Assembly (NCBI GenBank): GCA_008933615.1 | Contig: WBUR01000010.1 | Coordinates: 31,793-95,792, forward strand | Origin: a bacterium | Lineage (GTDB): Bacteria; CLD3; SB21 | Length of the DNA stretch: 64,000 bases | Direction: 5' to 3' | In this document: in pieces, positions 50,113 to 60,408 of the stretch | How the letters are laid out: each line of letters opens with the position of its first letter | Position numbering within the stretch: the stretch's first letter is position 1 | Made by a program: the position numbers and the translations under genes | The notes under the pieces: generated by a model | Seen by the model: only the letters and a program-made list of their open reading frames with translations | What the model was told of the DNA's origin: nothing | Databases searched by the model: none

Positions 50113-51930
50113 CTAGGCTGCTTCAAATCTTCTCTCATCAAAAATGATCTGACGCGCGAGTTCGCGCTCTTTTTCATCAATTTTATACAATGGTTTTATT
50201 TTCTGCGCATTGACAATAGCCATGTCGAGACCGGCTTCGATCGCGTAATGTAGAAAAACAGAATTGATCACATGGCGCGCCTCGGGATTTAATCCGAACG
50301 AAATATTACTCACACCGAGCAGTGTCTTAACTTTTGGAAATGCCTTTTTGATCAGTCGAATTGCTTCGATGGTCTCAATACCCGCTTTTCTAAATTCTTC
50401 GTCGCCGGACCCCAACGTGAAGGTTAATGCGTCAAATATAATGTCTTCTTCCCGCATGCCGTATTTGTTGACCACGAGATTATGAATTCGTTTAGCAATC
50501 TCAAATTTCTTTTCACGTGTTTTTGCCATTCCGTCTTCATCGATCGTCAGCGCAACAACTGCCGCACCGTAACGTTTGCATAACGGCAACACTTTTTCCA
50601 ACCTTTCTTCGCCGTCTTCTAGATTGATCGAATTAACAATGGCACGGCTCCCGAGCATTTGAAGAGCTTTTTCGATCACGGGATATTCAGTGGAATCGAT
50701 CATCAATGGAATTGAAACCTGTGTATTAAAGCGTTTGATCACTTCTTCCATGTCTCTTGCCTCGTTACGGCCGACGTATGCTACGCAGACATCCAACACA
50801 TGTGCGCCTTCGCGAGCCTGTTCTTTACCCATGGAGACCATGCTGTCATAATCTTCCGCGATAAGTAGTTCTTTAAATTTCTTAGATCCGTTCGCATTGG
50901 TCCGCTCGCCAATAATAATCGGCGCCGGTTCTATCTGCATTGGAACAGCCGCGTATAACGAGGAAACAGATGGAACGTAATTCCATTCGCGTCCGCGGGG
51001 ATTCAAATGTCCGATATGATCGGCGAGTGATTTTATATGATCGGGTGTCGTTCCACAGCAACCGCCGATGATATTAACGCCAAAGTCCTTCGAAAAATGA
51101 CTCAGCCATTTCGTTAATTCGTCCGGTGAAAGATGGTAGTGCGCTTTCCCGCCAATGTTCTCAGGTATTCCTGCATTCGGCATACAAAAAATAGGTTTCG
51201 GAGAATTGTGGCAGAGAAAACGGATATTTTCGGACATTTCTTTCGGACCTGTCGCGCAATTCATTCCAACCACATCAACAATATCGAACGGCTCGATCGT
51301 TGTTAAGGCCGCGTTTATCTCAGTTCCCATTAACATGGTTCCCGTCATTTCTACAGTAACGGATACAATGACGGGAATCTTTTTCTTGCGGTCTTTGAAT
51401 AGATCTTGCGCAGCGCACAGGGCAATTTTGGTTTGCAAAATATCCTGGCACGTTTCAATACAAAAGAGATCGGCGCCGCCGTCAAATAATCCGGCCATTT
51501 GATCGTAGAAGGCCTTTCGCATTGATTCAAAATCAATATGGCCGAGAGAGGGCAGTTTTGTGGTGGGTCCGATCGAACCCGCTGCAAATCGCGGCTTATC
51601 GGGAGTAGAGAAGTCCCGTACGCATTTTTTTGCCAGTTCTGCGCCGAGCTTGCTCAATTCATATGCCCTATCCTGCAAATTATATTCAGCCAAGACAATT
51701 GAAGCCGAGCCGAAAGTATTCGTTTCAATCACGTCCGCGCCGGCCTGGAGGAAATCAACATGCACTTTTTCCATTGCCGAAGGCTTCGTGATCAACAAAT
51801 ATTCGTTGCATCCATTGTACTCTTCGCCGCCAAAATCATCTGCATTCAGATTTTGCATTTGAAGATTTGTGCCTGTTGCACCGTCGAACAGGATGATTCG
51901 GTCTTTTAGTATGTCCAAAAATTGTTTCAT
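50113..51930 (-). CDS. metH: Methionine synthase lacking B12-binding and reactivation domains
   Basis: A 605-residue protein; ATG 51930 (MKQFLDILKDRIILFDGATG) is chosen over upstream starts. Domains are homocysteine methyltransferase (about 5-310; MNCATGP and IIGGCCGTTPDHI provide the three zinc Cys) and pterin-binding (about 330-600; IGERTNANGSKKF, ALVNSINLEDGEERLE-type, SNISFGLNPEARHVINSVFL). It stops soon after the pterin domain, whereas full MetH has about 1200 residues with a cobalamin domain and a reactivation domain. Either the missing parts are encoded elsewhere, or this copy depends on a separate corrinoid protein. Confidence 0.9.
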   Translation of the reverse strand: MKQFLDILKDRIILFDGATGTNLQMQNLNADDFGGEEYNGCNEYLLITKPSAMEKVHVDFLQAGADVIETNTFGSASIVLAEYNLQDRAYELSKLGAELAKKCVRDFSTPDKPRFAAGSIGPTTKLPSLGHIDFESMRKAFYDQMAGLFDGGADLFCIETCQDILQTKIALCAAQDLFKDRKKKIPVIVSVTVEMTGTMLMGTEINAALTTIEPFDIVDVVGMNCATGPKEMSENIRFLCHNSPKPIFCMPNAGIPENIGGKAHYHLSPDELTKWLSHFSKDFGVNIIGGCCGTTPDHIKSLADHIGHLNPRGREWNYVPSVSSLYAAVPMQIEPAPIIIGERTNANGSKKFKELLIAEDYDSMVSMGKEQAREGAHVLDVCVAYVGRNEARDMEEVIKRFNTQVSIPLMIDSTEYPVIEKALQMLGSRAIVNSINLEDGEERLEKVLPLCKRYGAAVVALTIDEDGMAKTREKKFEIAKRIHNLVVNKYGMREEDIIFDALTFTLGSGDEEFRKAGIETIEAIRLIKKAFPKVKTLLGVSNISFGLNPEARHVINSVFLHYAIEAGLDMAIVNAQKIKPLYKIDEKERELARQIIFDERRFEAA

Positions 51931-52010
51931 TATAAATCCTGACCCATTAGCAATAGAGGGCACAAAGAATAAATCATTTTTGAGAACTATGGGATCTCTG
52001 TGGCACACAT

Positions 52011-52047
52011 AAAAAAAAGCGATCCCGATTACTCGAAATCGCTTTCT
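52011..52047 (-). terminator. Terminator after ahcY
   Basis: On the minus strand AAAGCGAT pairs with ATCGCTTT (8 bp) around a 14-base loop, followed by TTTTTT. It lies 20 bp past the ahcY stop and before metH, so metH is likely transcribed partly independently. Confidence 0.8.
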
Positions 52048-52065
52048 AAATAATCGTTTGTTCTA

Positions 52066-53400
52066 TTAGTATCTGTACATGTCCGATTTATACGGGCCGT
52101 CAACCGTTACGCCGATATATTTTGCCTGTTCTGTCGTCAGCGTGTCCAGTTCGACGCCGATCTTCTCCAGATGCAGGCGCGCCACTTTTTCGTCCAGATG
52201 CTTCGGTAACGTATAAACTTTCTTTTCATACCGGTCGGAATGGTTCCAAAGTTCGAGTTGGGCCAATACCTGGTTTGTAAACGAATTTGACATCACGAAA
52301 GACGGGTGTCCCATCGCGCAACCAAGATTGACCAGACGGCCTTCCGCCAGAACAATAACATCTTTTCCGTCGATTGTGTATTTATCAACTTGCGGCTTGA
52401 TCTCTTCTTTGGTTTTACCATAATTCTTATTTAACCATGCCATGTCGATTTCCGTATCAAAATGCCCGATATTACACACGACAGTTTTATCTTTCATTGC
52501 CCTGAAATGGCGATCAGTAACGATGTTCATGTTACCGGTTGCTGTTACGACAATATCCGCTTCTTTGACAGCCTGATCCATTTTTTTCACTTCATATCCT
52601 TCCATCGCAGCCTGAAGGGCGCAGATGGGATCAATTTCAGTAACGATAACACGAACGCCTGCGCTGCTGAGAGATTCCGCGGAACCCTTTCCAACGTCAC
52701 CAAAGCCTGCAACCACGGCTACTTTGCCCGCTAACATAAGGTCCGTTGCTCTGCGGATGGCATCAACTAGAGATTCGCGACAGCCGTATTTGTTATCAAA
52801 TTTAGATTTAGTGACCGAGTCGTTAACATTGATCGCGGGAATCGGCAATGTTCCGGCCTTCATTCTTTCATACAAACGATGAACACCCGTTGTTGTTTCT
52901 TCTGACAAGCCTCGGATGTCTTTGATCAACTCCGGATATTTATCAAATACCATATTAGTCAGGTCGCCTCCGTCGTCGAGAATCATATTCAATGGTTTAC
53001 GGTCTTCGCCGAAAAACAAAGTCTGTTCAATGCACCAATCAAATTCCTCAGCATTCATTCCCTTCCATGCATAAACAGGAATACCATTCGCGGCAATGGC
53101 CGCTGCCGCGTGATCTTGTGTGGAAAAAATATTACAGGATGACCAAGTAACTTCAGCGCCGAGTTCGACCAGCGTTTCAATCAAAACAGCGGTCTGGATG
53201 GTCATATGCAGGCAGCCGGCTATACGGGCGCCCTTGAGGGGTTTCTGCTTCCCATATTCTTTGCGAATCGACATGAGACCAGGCATTTCTGCTTCAGCTA
53301 ATAATATCTCTTTACGTCCCCAAGCGGCAAGGGACATGTCTTTCACTTTATATTTCATGTAGGATGGGATCTTTGTATTCAATTTCTCTGCAACCGACAT
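52066..53400 (-). CDS. ahcY: S-adenosylhomocysteine hydrolase
   Basis: A 444-residue SAHase. NAD-binding [13 protein letters not shown], substrate-binding segments ([49 protein letters not shown]) and the C-terminal PYKSDMYRY with the Lys-Tyr that contacts NAD of the partner subunit are all seen. It splits SAH to homocysteine and adenosine in the methyl cycle. It sits directly before metH on the same strand, linking homocysteine release to remethylation. RBS AAAAGGAG. No SAH or SAM riboswitch recognised in the 220 bp upstream. Confidence 0.97.
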   Translation of the reverse strand: MSVAEKLNTKIPSYMKYKVKDMSLAAWGRKEILLAEAEMPGLMSIRKEYGKQKPLKGARIAGCLHMTIQTAVLIETLVELGAEVTWSSCNIFSTQDHAAAAIAANGIPVYAWKGMNAEEFDWCIEQTLFFGEDRKPLNMILDDGGDLTNMVFDKYPELIKDIRGLSEETTTGVHRLYERMKAGTLPIPAINVNDSVTKSKFDNKYGCRESLVDAIRRATDLMLAGKVAVVAGFGDVGKGSAESLSSAGVRVIVTEIDPICALQAAMEGYEVKKMDQAVKEADIVVTATGNMNIVTDRHFRAMKDKTVVCNIGHFDTEIDMAWLNKNYGKTKEEIKPQVDKYTIDGKDVIVLAEGRLVNLGCAMGHPSFVMSNSFTNQVLAQLELWNHSDRYEKKVYTLPKHLDEKVARLHLEKIGVELDTLTTEQAKYIGVTVDGPYKSDMYRY

Positions 53401-53621
53401 TTAATTCTCCTTTTATTTTATATTTTTCTAAACGTCGGTAAAATAATACATATCCTTAATAATTGCAATTTCTTTTTTGTACATAACATTAAGTGTTGAT
53501 TCGCAGGTTGGTAAATTCGACTAACGCAATATAAACTCTTGTATTTTTTAGATTGAAATGTAAATTATCTACATAGTTCAATTTTCATGAAATCGCGACT
53601 TATAACTCCCGAGTAGCAAAT

Positions 53622-54059
53622 TTGAAAGATCTGCTAAAAACCTACTCCGTAATTTATGAAACGCCTGTGGCATGGGGTGAAATGGATGCGCTAGGCCATG
53701 TTAATAATATTGTTTATTTCCGCTATTTCGAAAGCGCCCGATCGGACTACTTTCAAAAAGTAGGCATTTGGGAATCGGCAAAAGAGAAGGGGATAGGCGT
53801 TATATTACATTCGACAAGTTGTCGTTTCCGAAAACCGTTGACGTATCCGGATACGGTTTCCGTTGGTACGCGCGTAACCGAGATTCACGCAGATCGTTTT
53901 ACCATGGAGTATGCCGTTTACAGCCATGCCGATAAATCTATTGCCGCAGAAGGTACCGGGATCGTTGTAGTTTATGATTATCGGAAGAATCAGAAATGCG
54001 CGATGCCTGCTGCAATGAGAAAGAATATAGAGGAACTCGAGCATCGGCTTAAAAAGTAG
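53622..54059 (+). CDS. Acyl-CoA thioesterase (4HBT family)
   Basis: A 145-residue hotdog-fold protein starting at TTG 53622. VAWGEMDALGHVNNIVYFRY contains the D-x-x-G-H-V-N-N catalytic signature of 4-hydroxybenzoyl-CoA-type thioesterases. It would hydrolyse acyl-CoA; the chain length is unknown. The next gene is 14 bp downstream. The upstream RBS is poor, so the start is not certain. Confidence 0.88.
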   Translation: MKDLLKTYSVIYETPVAWGEMDALGHVNNIVYFRYFESARSDYFQKVGIWESAKEKGIGVILHSTSCRFRKPLTYPDTVSVGTRVTEIHADRFTMEYAVYSHADKSIAAEGTGIVVVYDYRKNQKCAMPAAMRKNIEELEHRLKK

Positions 54060-54073
54060 AGCTGCAATTTAAA

Positions 54074-55213
54074 ATGAAAAAATTTGTAATATTTTTTTCG
54101 ATTGTGTTGTCTATTTATTCTTTGATCAATCTTTATATATTTCAAGCCGGTTGGAGCGCCATTCCTTCCCAATCCAACTACCGCGTATTCTATGTCGCAT
54201 TTTTTTTTCTAGTTTCCACCTCTTTTATTGTCGGGCGAATTCTGGGACGAAAAGCACTGTCAGCATTTGCCGAAACCCTTACATGGATCGGATCTTTTTG
54301 GCTTGCATGGATGTTATATTTGTTTCTGTTCGTAGTTCTGCTCGATGTAACCGCTATTGTGAATGATAGGGTTCAGTTTCTTCCCGAAAACGGTTCATTA
54401 TCAAAGCCGGGTATTGCAGCCCTAGTAAGCTTTTCGACACTGGTAATTGTTCTGTTCGGACATCTTAATGCAAGGACTCCGCGCGTTAAGAAAATTCAGT
54501 TGAGTGTTTCAAAAACGGCGCCGGGTCATAAATCGATGCGCATTGTGGTAGCGTCGGATATTCATCTTGGGACAATAATTGGTAAATCAAGGATCAACAA
54601 GATCGTTGGAATTATTAATAGATTAGATCCCGATTTAGTATTACTTCCAGGCGATGTGGTAGATGAAGATTTGGCCCCGGTTATAAAAGAGAACTTAGGT
54701 GAATCGCTTCGGAATATTAAATCGAGATTTGGAGTGATTTCCGTAACCGGAAACCATGAATTTATTGGCGGTGTGGGGGCTGCATCACGATATCTGCAGG
54801 ATCATGGCATTACTGTCTTGCGCGACGAAACGGTAAAAATTGACGACAGTTTTTATGTTGTTGGGAGGGACGATAGAAGCGTGAATAGGTTTAATGGACA
54901 CATGCGAAAGACGCTTGATCAGTTAACGGCCGGTTTAGACAAAAGACTGCCCATGGTCCTGATGGATCACCAACCATTTCATCTGGAAGAATCCGTAAAA
55001 AGCGGGATCGATTTACAACTTTCGGGCCATACGCATCATGGGCAATTATGGCCATTGAATTTTATCACGAAAAAGGTTTTTGAAGTGAGCTGGGGCTACA
55101 AGAAGATAGACAACACGCACATTTACGTTTCGAGCGGAGTTGGCACCTGGGGGCCTCCGGTTCGAGTCGGAAACAGGCCTGAGATCGTGCAGATAGATTT
55201 AAAGTTTGTTTAG
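54074..55213 (+). CDS. Membrane-bound metallophosphoesterase (YkuE-like)
   Basis: A 379-residue protein with about four N-terminal membrane segments (about 3-22, 38-58, 72-100, 117-135) and a calcineurin-like phosphoesterase domain (about 155-379). Metal motifs are VASDIHLG, LLPGDVVDED, VTGNHEF and SGHTHHGQLWP. The catalytic side is presumably periplasmic or cytosolic depending on topology, which I cannot fix. The substrate is unknown; relatives cleave lipid- or nucleotide-linked phosphates. 14 bp downstream of the thioesterase. Confidence 0.87.
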   Translation: MKKFVIFFSIVLSIYSLINLYIFQAGWSAIPSQSNYRVFYVAFFFLVSTSFIVGRILGRKALSAFAETLTWIGSFWLAWMLYLFLFVVLLDVTAIVNDRVQFLPENGSLSKPGIAALVSFSTLVIVLFGHLNARTPRVKKIQLSVSKTAPGHKSMRIVVASDIHLGTIIGKSRINKIVGIINRLDPDLVLLPGDVVDEDLAPVIKENLGESLRNIKSRFGVISVTGNHEFIGGVGAASRYLQDHGITVLRDETVKIDDSFYVVGRDDRSVNRFNGHMRKTLDQLTAGLDKRLPMVLMDHQPFHLEESVKSGIDLQLSGHTHHGQLWPLNFITKKVFEVSWGYKKIDNTHIYVSSGVGTWGPPVRVGNRPEIVQIDLKFV

Positions 55214-55223
55214 CGCGGCTTAG

Positions 55224-56315
55224 TTATTGAACAAATCTATATTTTCCCAATTTCTTAAGAGTTTCATAATGCGAACGTATTGCCGCAATTAAGGATGGCT
55301 GGTAATTATATCGAATGCGGTGTTTCTCCGCCAAGTCTCTGACAATTTCGCTGATTGCCGGATAATGTATACTGCACACTTTAGGAAATAAGTGATGTTC
55401 GATCTGGTAATTTAAACCGCCGATGTACCACGATAGGAATTTATTATTTCTGGCAAAATCAGAACTGGTTTCCATTTCATGTACAGTCCATGCGTTTTCT
55501 ATTACACCTTCCGCATTTGGAGACGGGTGGTCTGTTCCTTCCACAACGTGGGCTAATTGGAAAATAACGCCCAATATGATACCGGCCGTGAGATTCATGG
55601 CAACAAAGCCGATCACAAACTGCCACCAGGTCACATCTAATACCAGCAAGGGTATGATGATCATATACGTATAGTAGAAGAGTTTTCCAAGAATCAAGAG
55701 GGCAACTTCAGAAGCGGGGTGTTTTATATTTTTGTAAGGACCCAAATCGCGCTGCAGAATATATTTGTAGTCTTTGACAAACGCCCAGAAAAGAATTGCA
55801 GTACTATAGGCGAGAAGCGCGTACCAATGCTGAAAACGATGAAACGGCTTCCATTCTGATTTTGGCGAGAGACGCAAAATTGGAGATACGGTAAGATCTT
55901 CGTCAATTCCGTGAATATTTGTATACGTATGATGGATCACATTATGCGTGATCTTCCATAAATAACCGTTAGCGCCCAACATATCAAACGTAAGGCCGAT
56001 GAGTTTGTTAACAGCGGGTTTCGAAGAATAGGCGCCATGTAATGCATCGTGCGCAACGGAAAAACCAATTCCGGCAAAACAAACACCCATCAGGATAGCA
56101 AGAAAGAGCATGGTCCAAACTGAAAAATAATTGGTTAGGATCAAAGCATACGATCCATACATCAATGTCAAAAGAATAATCGACTTCACGACCATAGCCA
56201 CGTTTGCATTAGAAGAGATGCCCCGCTTCTGAAAATATTCAGACACCCTTTGTTTAAGTTCCTCCACAAATGAATTAGCATCTCGATTAACAAAAGTGAT
56301 TTTTTCAGCAACCAT
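55224..56315 (-). CDS. Membrane fatty acid desaturase (acyl-lipid/acyl-CoA type)
   Basis: A 363-residue desaturase; ATG 56315 has GAGGAAGG in front and is preferred over GTG 56327. Three histidine boxes: HDALHGAY (near 95), HNVIHHTYTN (near 130) and NYQIEHHLFP (near 305), with four to six membrane helices between. The QxxHH third box and order are like delta-6 front-end or linoleoyl-CoA desaturases. It needs two iron atoms, O2 and electrons from a ferredoxin or cytochrome, so the organism has at least some oxygen exposure. Confidence 0.9.
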   Translation of the reverse strand: MVAEKITFVNRDANSFVEELKQRVSEYFQKRGISSNANVAMVVKSIILLTLMYGSYALILTNYFSVWTMLFLAILMGVCFAGIGFSVAHDALHGAYSSKPAVNKLIGLTFDMLGANGYLWKITHNVIHHTYTNIHGIDEDLTVSPILRLSPKSEWKPFHRFQHWYALLAYSTAILFWAFVKDYKYILQRDLGPYKNIKHPASEVALLILGKLFYYTYMIIIPLLVLDVTWWQFVIGFVAMNLTAGIILGVIFQLAHVVEGTDHPSPNAEGVIENAWTVHEMETSSDFARNNKFLSWYIGGLNYQIEHHLFPKVCSIHYPAISEIVRDLAEKHRIRYNYQPSLIAAIRSHYETLKKLGKYRFVQ

Positions 56316-56405
56316 AACCTTCCTCACTTTTCAAAAAAGTCTATTTTTTTTGATAAATTACGGGGTGTGATTTTTTAGAAAATAGAATTTAGCGGTGAAA
56401 CTGAA

Positions 56406-57572
56406 TTAATACTTAGGTAAGCTCGGATCGATGTCCGATGTATAGGCAGTAATTCCACCTGTTACATTGTAGAGATTTAAATATCCTTTTGCAAGTAATT
56501 CTTTTATTGCCCTGGCACTTCGAATTCCCGTTTTGCAGTAAAAAACGACAGGTTTACTTTGCGAAATGATTTTTTCCTTTTCAGTGATTTTTGAAAGTGG
56601 AATTAATTCGCCGCCAATATTCACAAGATCATGTTCAAACGGTTCCCTGACGTCGATGAGCTGGAAATCCTTTTTAGTATCTATCCATTGCTTTAAATCC
56701 TGGACGCTCAATTCATTGATTTGATTATGTGAAGAAGTAGGAGGCTTCACACCGCAAAATTCATCATAGTCGATTAATTTACTTATCGTGGGGTTTTTTC
56801 CATTTACAGGATTATTATCGTCTCTGGAAAATTTTACGATGCGTGTCTCAAAATTCAGCGCATCAAATAAAAGCAAACGACCGCTCAACGGTTTCCCAAT
56901 TCCGGTAATGATTTTAATAGCCTCGCTGGCCTGAAAGCTCCCGATGATTCCGGGCAGAACACCCAACACACCGCCTTCGGCGCAACTTGGAACCATACCC
57001 GGCGGGGGAGGCGTGGGGTAGAGGTCGCGGTAATTCGGGCCCACAACGCCATTGGAATCGGTATAATGGAAGACCGAGACTTGCCCTTCAAATTGAAAGA
57101 TCGAACCGTATACATTTGGCTTATTAAGCAACACGCATGCATCATTGACAAGATATCTTGTTTGAAAATTATCCGTTCCGTCGACTACAACGTCAAAATG
57201 GTTTATGATGTCAAATGCGTTTTGGGATGTGATTTGTACAGGATAAGTGAGCGTGTTGATAAAAGGATTTAGTGCGAGAAGTCTTTTAACGGCAATATCG
57301 ACTTTTGGTTTTCCAACATCATGAACTGTGAAAAGAACCTGCCGCTGGAGATTTGTTTCATCTACGACATCAAAATCAACGATACCTATCGTGCCGACGC
57401 CCGCGGCCGCGAGATAGAGTAAAACCGGGCTTCCGAGGCCGCCTGCGCCGATAACCAAAACCTTAGCGGTTTTAAGCTTTTTCTGACCTTCAAGGCCGAA
57501 TTCCTTGAGTATAATATGCCGGCTGTAACGAGAGAGTTCTTCTCTGGATAATGTGCTATCGGAAAACGGCAT
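56406..57572 (-). CDS. moeB: MoeB/ThiF-type adenylyltransferase with C-terminal rhodanese domain
   Basis: A 388-residue protein: ATP-binding E1-like domain (about 10-250; VIGAGGLGSPVLLYLAAAGV, SCAEGGVLGVLPGIIGSFQA) and rhodanese domain (about 290-388; active Cys in FYCKTGIRSAR). Such fusions adenylate and sulfurate the C-terminus of a small sulfur carrier (MoaD or ThiS) for molybdopterin or thiamine synthesis. No carrier is adjacent. Ends 78 bp past the desaturase start and begins 26 bp after the thiolase stop. Confidence 0.9.
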   Translation of the reverse strand: MPFSDSTLSREELSRYSRHIILKEFGLEGQKKLKTAKVLVIGAGGLGSPVLLYLAAAGVGTIGIVDFDVVDETNLQRQVLFTVHDVGKPKVDIAVKRLLALNPFINTLTYPVQITSQNAFDIINHFDVVVDGTDNFQTRYLVNDACVLLNKPNVYGSIFQFEGQVSVFHYTDSNGVVGPNYRDLYPTPPPPGMVPSCAEGGVLGVLPGIIGSFQASEAIKIITGIGKPLSGRLLLFDALNFETRIVKFSRDDNNPVNGKNPTISKLIDYDEFCGVKPPTSSHNQINELSVQDLKQWIDTKKDFQLIDVREPFEHDLVNIGGELIPLSKITEKEKIISQSKPVVFYCKTGIRSARAIKELLAKGYLNLYNVTGGITAYTSDIDPSLPKY

Positions 57573-57598
57573 ATCAAAACGTTAAAGTTGAATATGGT

Positions 57599-58885
57599 TT
57601 ATTTTCTCTCAAGAATCATCGCGCCGCCCTGTCCTCCGCCGATGCACAATGTTGCTAGTCCGAACTGCTTATTTTTTCTTTTCATGTCCTTCAGCAGTGT
57701 TAACACGAGACGTGTTGCGGACGAACCCACAGGATGTCCAAGCGCAATGGCGCCGCCGTTGACGTTTAATTTATTACGGTCGATTTCGCCGACAGCTTCG
57801 GGTAAATGGAGAACGTCATTGGCAAATTGCTTAGAAGCAAAGGCTCTTTCATTTGCAATCACCTGGGCTGCAAAGGCCTCATTCAATTCGATTAATTGAA
57901 TATCCTTCATCGTTAGTCCGGCATGCTTCAACGCAACCGGTGTGCTGAATACCGGCCCGAGGCCCATACGTTCCGGATCGAGTCCTGCAAAACCAAAGCC
58001 GCGTACATATCCTAAAATATCATACCCCATCTCTTTCGCTTTTTCTTCCGACATGACCAGAACAAAAGCCGCCCCATCCGTTATTTGACTTGCATTTCCG
58101 GCGGTCACCGTTCCGAATTTTTTATCAAAGGCAGGACGCAATTTGGTCAATGCTTCCATATTTTGGTTTTTCCGGATACCATTATCTTCGTCTACGACGG
58201 TTTTGTAAGTAGGAGGTAAATAGACCGGAACCATTTCTTGTTTCAGTATACCGTCATCCGTGGCCTTGCCTGCACGCAAATGACTCATAACGGCAAATTC
58301 ATCTTGCTCTTTTCGCGTAATGCCGAATTCCTTTGCAAGAACCTCCGCCGTTACGCCCATATTTAACCCGCAATACCCGTCGGTGAGCCCCAATAAAATG
58401 CCAATCACCGGACTGAAATCGCCCGGACGAAATTGGGATATAGCGCCAACTCTTTCGAATACCGATCTTGCTTTAAAGATCGCAGCAAACTTATCTGTAG
58501 CTCTTTCTGAAAAGAGCAACGGTATCTTGCTCATGGATTCAACACCGCCCGCAATAACAATATCGGCTTGTTCTGTGACAATTCTTAAATACGCATCCAC
58601 GATCGACTGCATGCCGCTTGCGCAGTTACGTCCCACAGAAAATGCAGGAACGTTTTTTGGAACGCCTGCCTCTAAGGCGATAATGCGGGCAATGTTCGTT
58701 GCTTCGGGCGGCTGGGCAATATTGCCGACGATAACCTCATTAACTAATTTAGAATCCAGGTTAGTGCGGGCGAGTAGTTCCCGCATGGCAATTTTTCCGA
58801 GGTCAACGGCAGTCAGTTTATTAAAAAGCGTGCCGGCTTTGATGTACGGCGTTCGCACGCCGTCGACGATGACTACATTTTTCAT
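57599..58885 (-). CDS. Thiolase (3-ketoacyl-CoA thiolase type)
   Basis: A 428-residue thiolase with the nucleophilic Cys in GRNCASGMQSI, the acidic His in NGGAIALGHPVGSSA and the second Cys in LCIGGGQGG. It resembles long-chain FadA/FadI enzymes of fatty acid beta-oxidation, longer than the AtoB-type copy at 45540. 14 bp downstream of the ClpX-like gene and followed by the MoeB-like gene. No other beta-oxidation genes in the window. Confidence 0.92.
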   Translation of the reverse strand: MKNVVIVDGVRTPYIKAGTLFNKLTAVDLGKIAMRELLARTNLDSKLVNEVIVGNIAQPPEATNIARIIALEAGVPKNVPAFSVGRNCASGMQSIVDAYLRIVTEQADIVIAGGVESMSKIPLLFSERATDKFAAIFKARSVFERVGAISQFRPGDFSPVIGILLGLTDGYCGLNMGVTAEVLAKEFGITRKEQDEFAVMSHLRAGKATDDGILKQEMVPVYLPPTYKTVVDEDNGIRKNQNMEALTKLRPAFDKKFGTVTAGNASQITDGAAFVLVMSEEKAKEMGYDILGYVRGFGFAGLDPERMGLGPVFSTPVALKHAGLTMKDIQLIELNEAFAAQVIANERAFASKQFANDVLHLPEAVGEIDRNKLNVNGGAIALGHPVGSSATRLVLTLLKDMKRKNKQFGLATLCIGGGQGGAMILERK

Positions 58886-58899
58886 AGAGCACCTCTATT

Positions 58900-60408
58900 C
58901 TAATTTTTTGAGCTATAGGATTTTTTGATGAGTTCATCCAGATATTTCTTCGGATCTTCGATGACCTCATCGCTGACGATGAAATTGGTTTTACCGGCCA
59001 GTTTGAGGCCGTATTCGTAATCTTTAAAAAGAAATTTCGCAACCTGTTTGAATGTAGATTTCTCAGCGCCGGCTTTTCTTGATATCTTGTTAATGGCCTG
59101 ATCGCTGAATTCAAACACGATCCCATGCTGAGTCAGGAATTCTTCCTGGAATTCCTTCATGGAACTATACGTGAGAAGTTTATTTAGTTCCAGTTCCGGG
59201 TTTTCAACAATTTCTTTCGTTACTTTGAGTTTCTTGATCTTCGTCGAAGGCAGTTTTTTCTCAAATTTGATCAGAACGTTCTCGATAATATTCACAAGGC
59301 CGCGCGCCCCGGTGCGATGGACGTGAGCGCGTTCAGCAAAAATACGAAGCGCATCGTCATCGAATTCAATTGCAATGCCATACGCTTCAAAGTCACGTTT
59401 CTTGCTCAGGGTGACGCTGCTGTTCTTGTTTTTTAAAATATTGAATAAAGCATCGACGGAAAGTTCGTTGAGAACCGTAATAACGGGAAGTCGGCCTACA
59501 AATTCGGATTCGAAGCCGTATTCGATCAGATCTTCGGTTTTGACTTTCTTAAGCAACTCCGATTTGCTTATTTGATTGGAGGATGTATGCTCTGCGCCGA
59601 ATCCCATTTTCTTTTGATTGACACGGTTCCGAATGATTTCCTCCATGCCTGAAAATGCTCCGCTGACAACAAATAGAATGTTTTTGGTATTTACTTTTTT
59701 CCGCGCCACTTTGCCGGTTTTCTGTGCTTCCATAGCGGCTTCCATTTGCGAAGCCATATCGTGCGGAACTCGCAGATCCACTTCAGATTCTTCCATGAGT
59801 TTAAGTAAATTTCTCTGTACGCCTGTTCGGGATACGTCGATTCCGCGTGTATTTGCAGACGATGCGATCTTGTCAATTTCATCCAGGTATATAATGCCGT
59901 ATTCAGCGCTTCTAATATCTCCATCCGCTTCACGAACAAGATCGCGAATAAGATCTTCCACATCACCGCCAACGTAACCGGTTTCGCTGAATTTAGTAGC
60001 GTCGCCTTTAACAAAAGGAACGCCGATCTTATTGGCGATAAGTTTAACAATGTATGTTTTTCCTACGCCGGTCGGTCCAATTAGAAGAACATTGCTTTTT
60101 ATGTTACCGACGAGCTTTTGTTCTTCGGTAAGAGTATCTTCCAATTTCATTCGGTTATAATGTGTAGCGATTTTGGTTGCAATCACCTCGATGGCTTCTT
60201 CCTGGCATTCAACAAATTGATTAAGATATTCTTCAAGTTCTTCCGGTTTCAAGTCGAAATTGAATTCACCGGGACGGTATTCGCCTGTTGGTCCTGATTT
60301 CTGTCCAAGCGAATCCTGTTCGACGTCTTTGGCTCCGTATTTTTCTTTCAGAAACTCTTCAAATTCTTTTTTGAATTGATCCGTATTTGTTTGTGAAGAA
60401 AAATTCAC
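58900..60408 (-). CDS. ClpX-like AAA+ unfoldase without zinc-binding domain
   Basis: A 502-residue AAA+ protein. LLIGPTGVGKTYIVKLIANK is Walker A, IIYLDEIDKIAS Walker B and RTGARGLVNIIENVL sensor 2. It resembles ClpX in the large domain and keeps an IGF-like loop, KKMGFGAEH, that in ClpX binds ClpP. The N-terminal zinc-binding domain of ClpX is missing; instead there are ~90 residues of charged sequence (about 1-95). The C-terminal ~80 residues extend beyond ClpX. It may form a ClpP-linked protease with a different adaptor, or act as a stand-alone unfoldase. Confidence 0.85.
   Translation of the reverse strand: MNFSSQTNTDQFKKEFEEFLKEKYGAKDVEQDSLGQKSGPTGEYRPGEFNFDLKPEELEEYLNQFVECQEEAIEVIATKIATHYNRMKLEDTLTEEQKLVGNIKSNVLLIGPTGVGKTYIVKLIANKIGVPFVKGDATKFSETGYVGGDVEDLIRDLVREADGDIRSAEYGIIYLDEIDKIASSANTRGIDVSRTGVQRNLLKLMEESEVDLRVPHDMASQMEAAMEAQKTGKVARKKVNTKNILFVVSGAFSGMEEIIRNRVNQKKMGFGAEHTSSNQISKSELLKKVKTEDLIEYGFESEFVGRLPVITVLNELSVDALFNILKNKNSSVTLSKKRDFEAYGIAIEFDDDALRIFAERAHVHRTGARGLVNIIENVLIKFEKKLPSTKIKKLKVTKEIVENPELELNKLLTYSSMKEFQEEFLTQHGIVFEFSDQAINKISRKAGAEKSTFKQVAKFLFKDYEYGLKLAGKTNFIVSDEVIEDPKKYLDELIKKSYSSKN

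Noticed and set aside
53401..53621. A SAM or SAH riboswitch before ahcY
   Set aside because: The sequence is AT-rich without the conserved stems or cores of these riboswitches.
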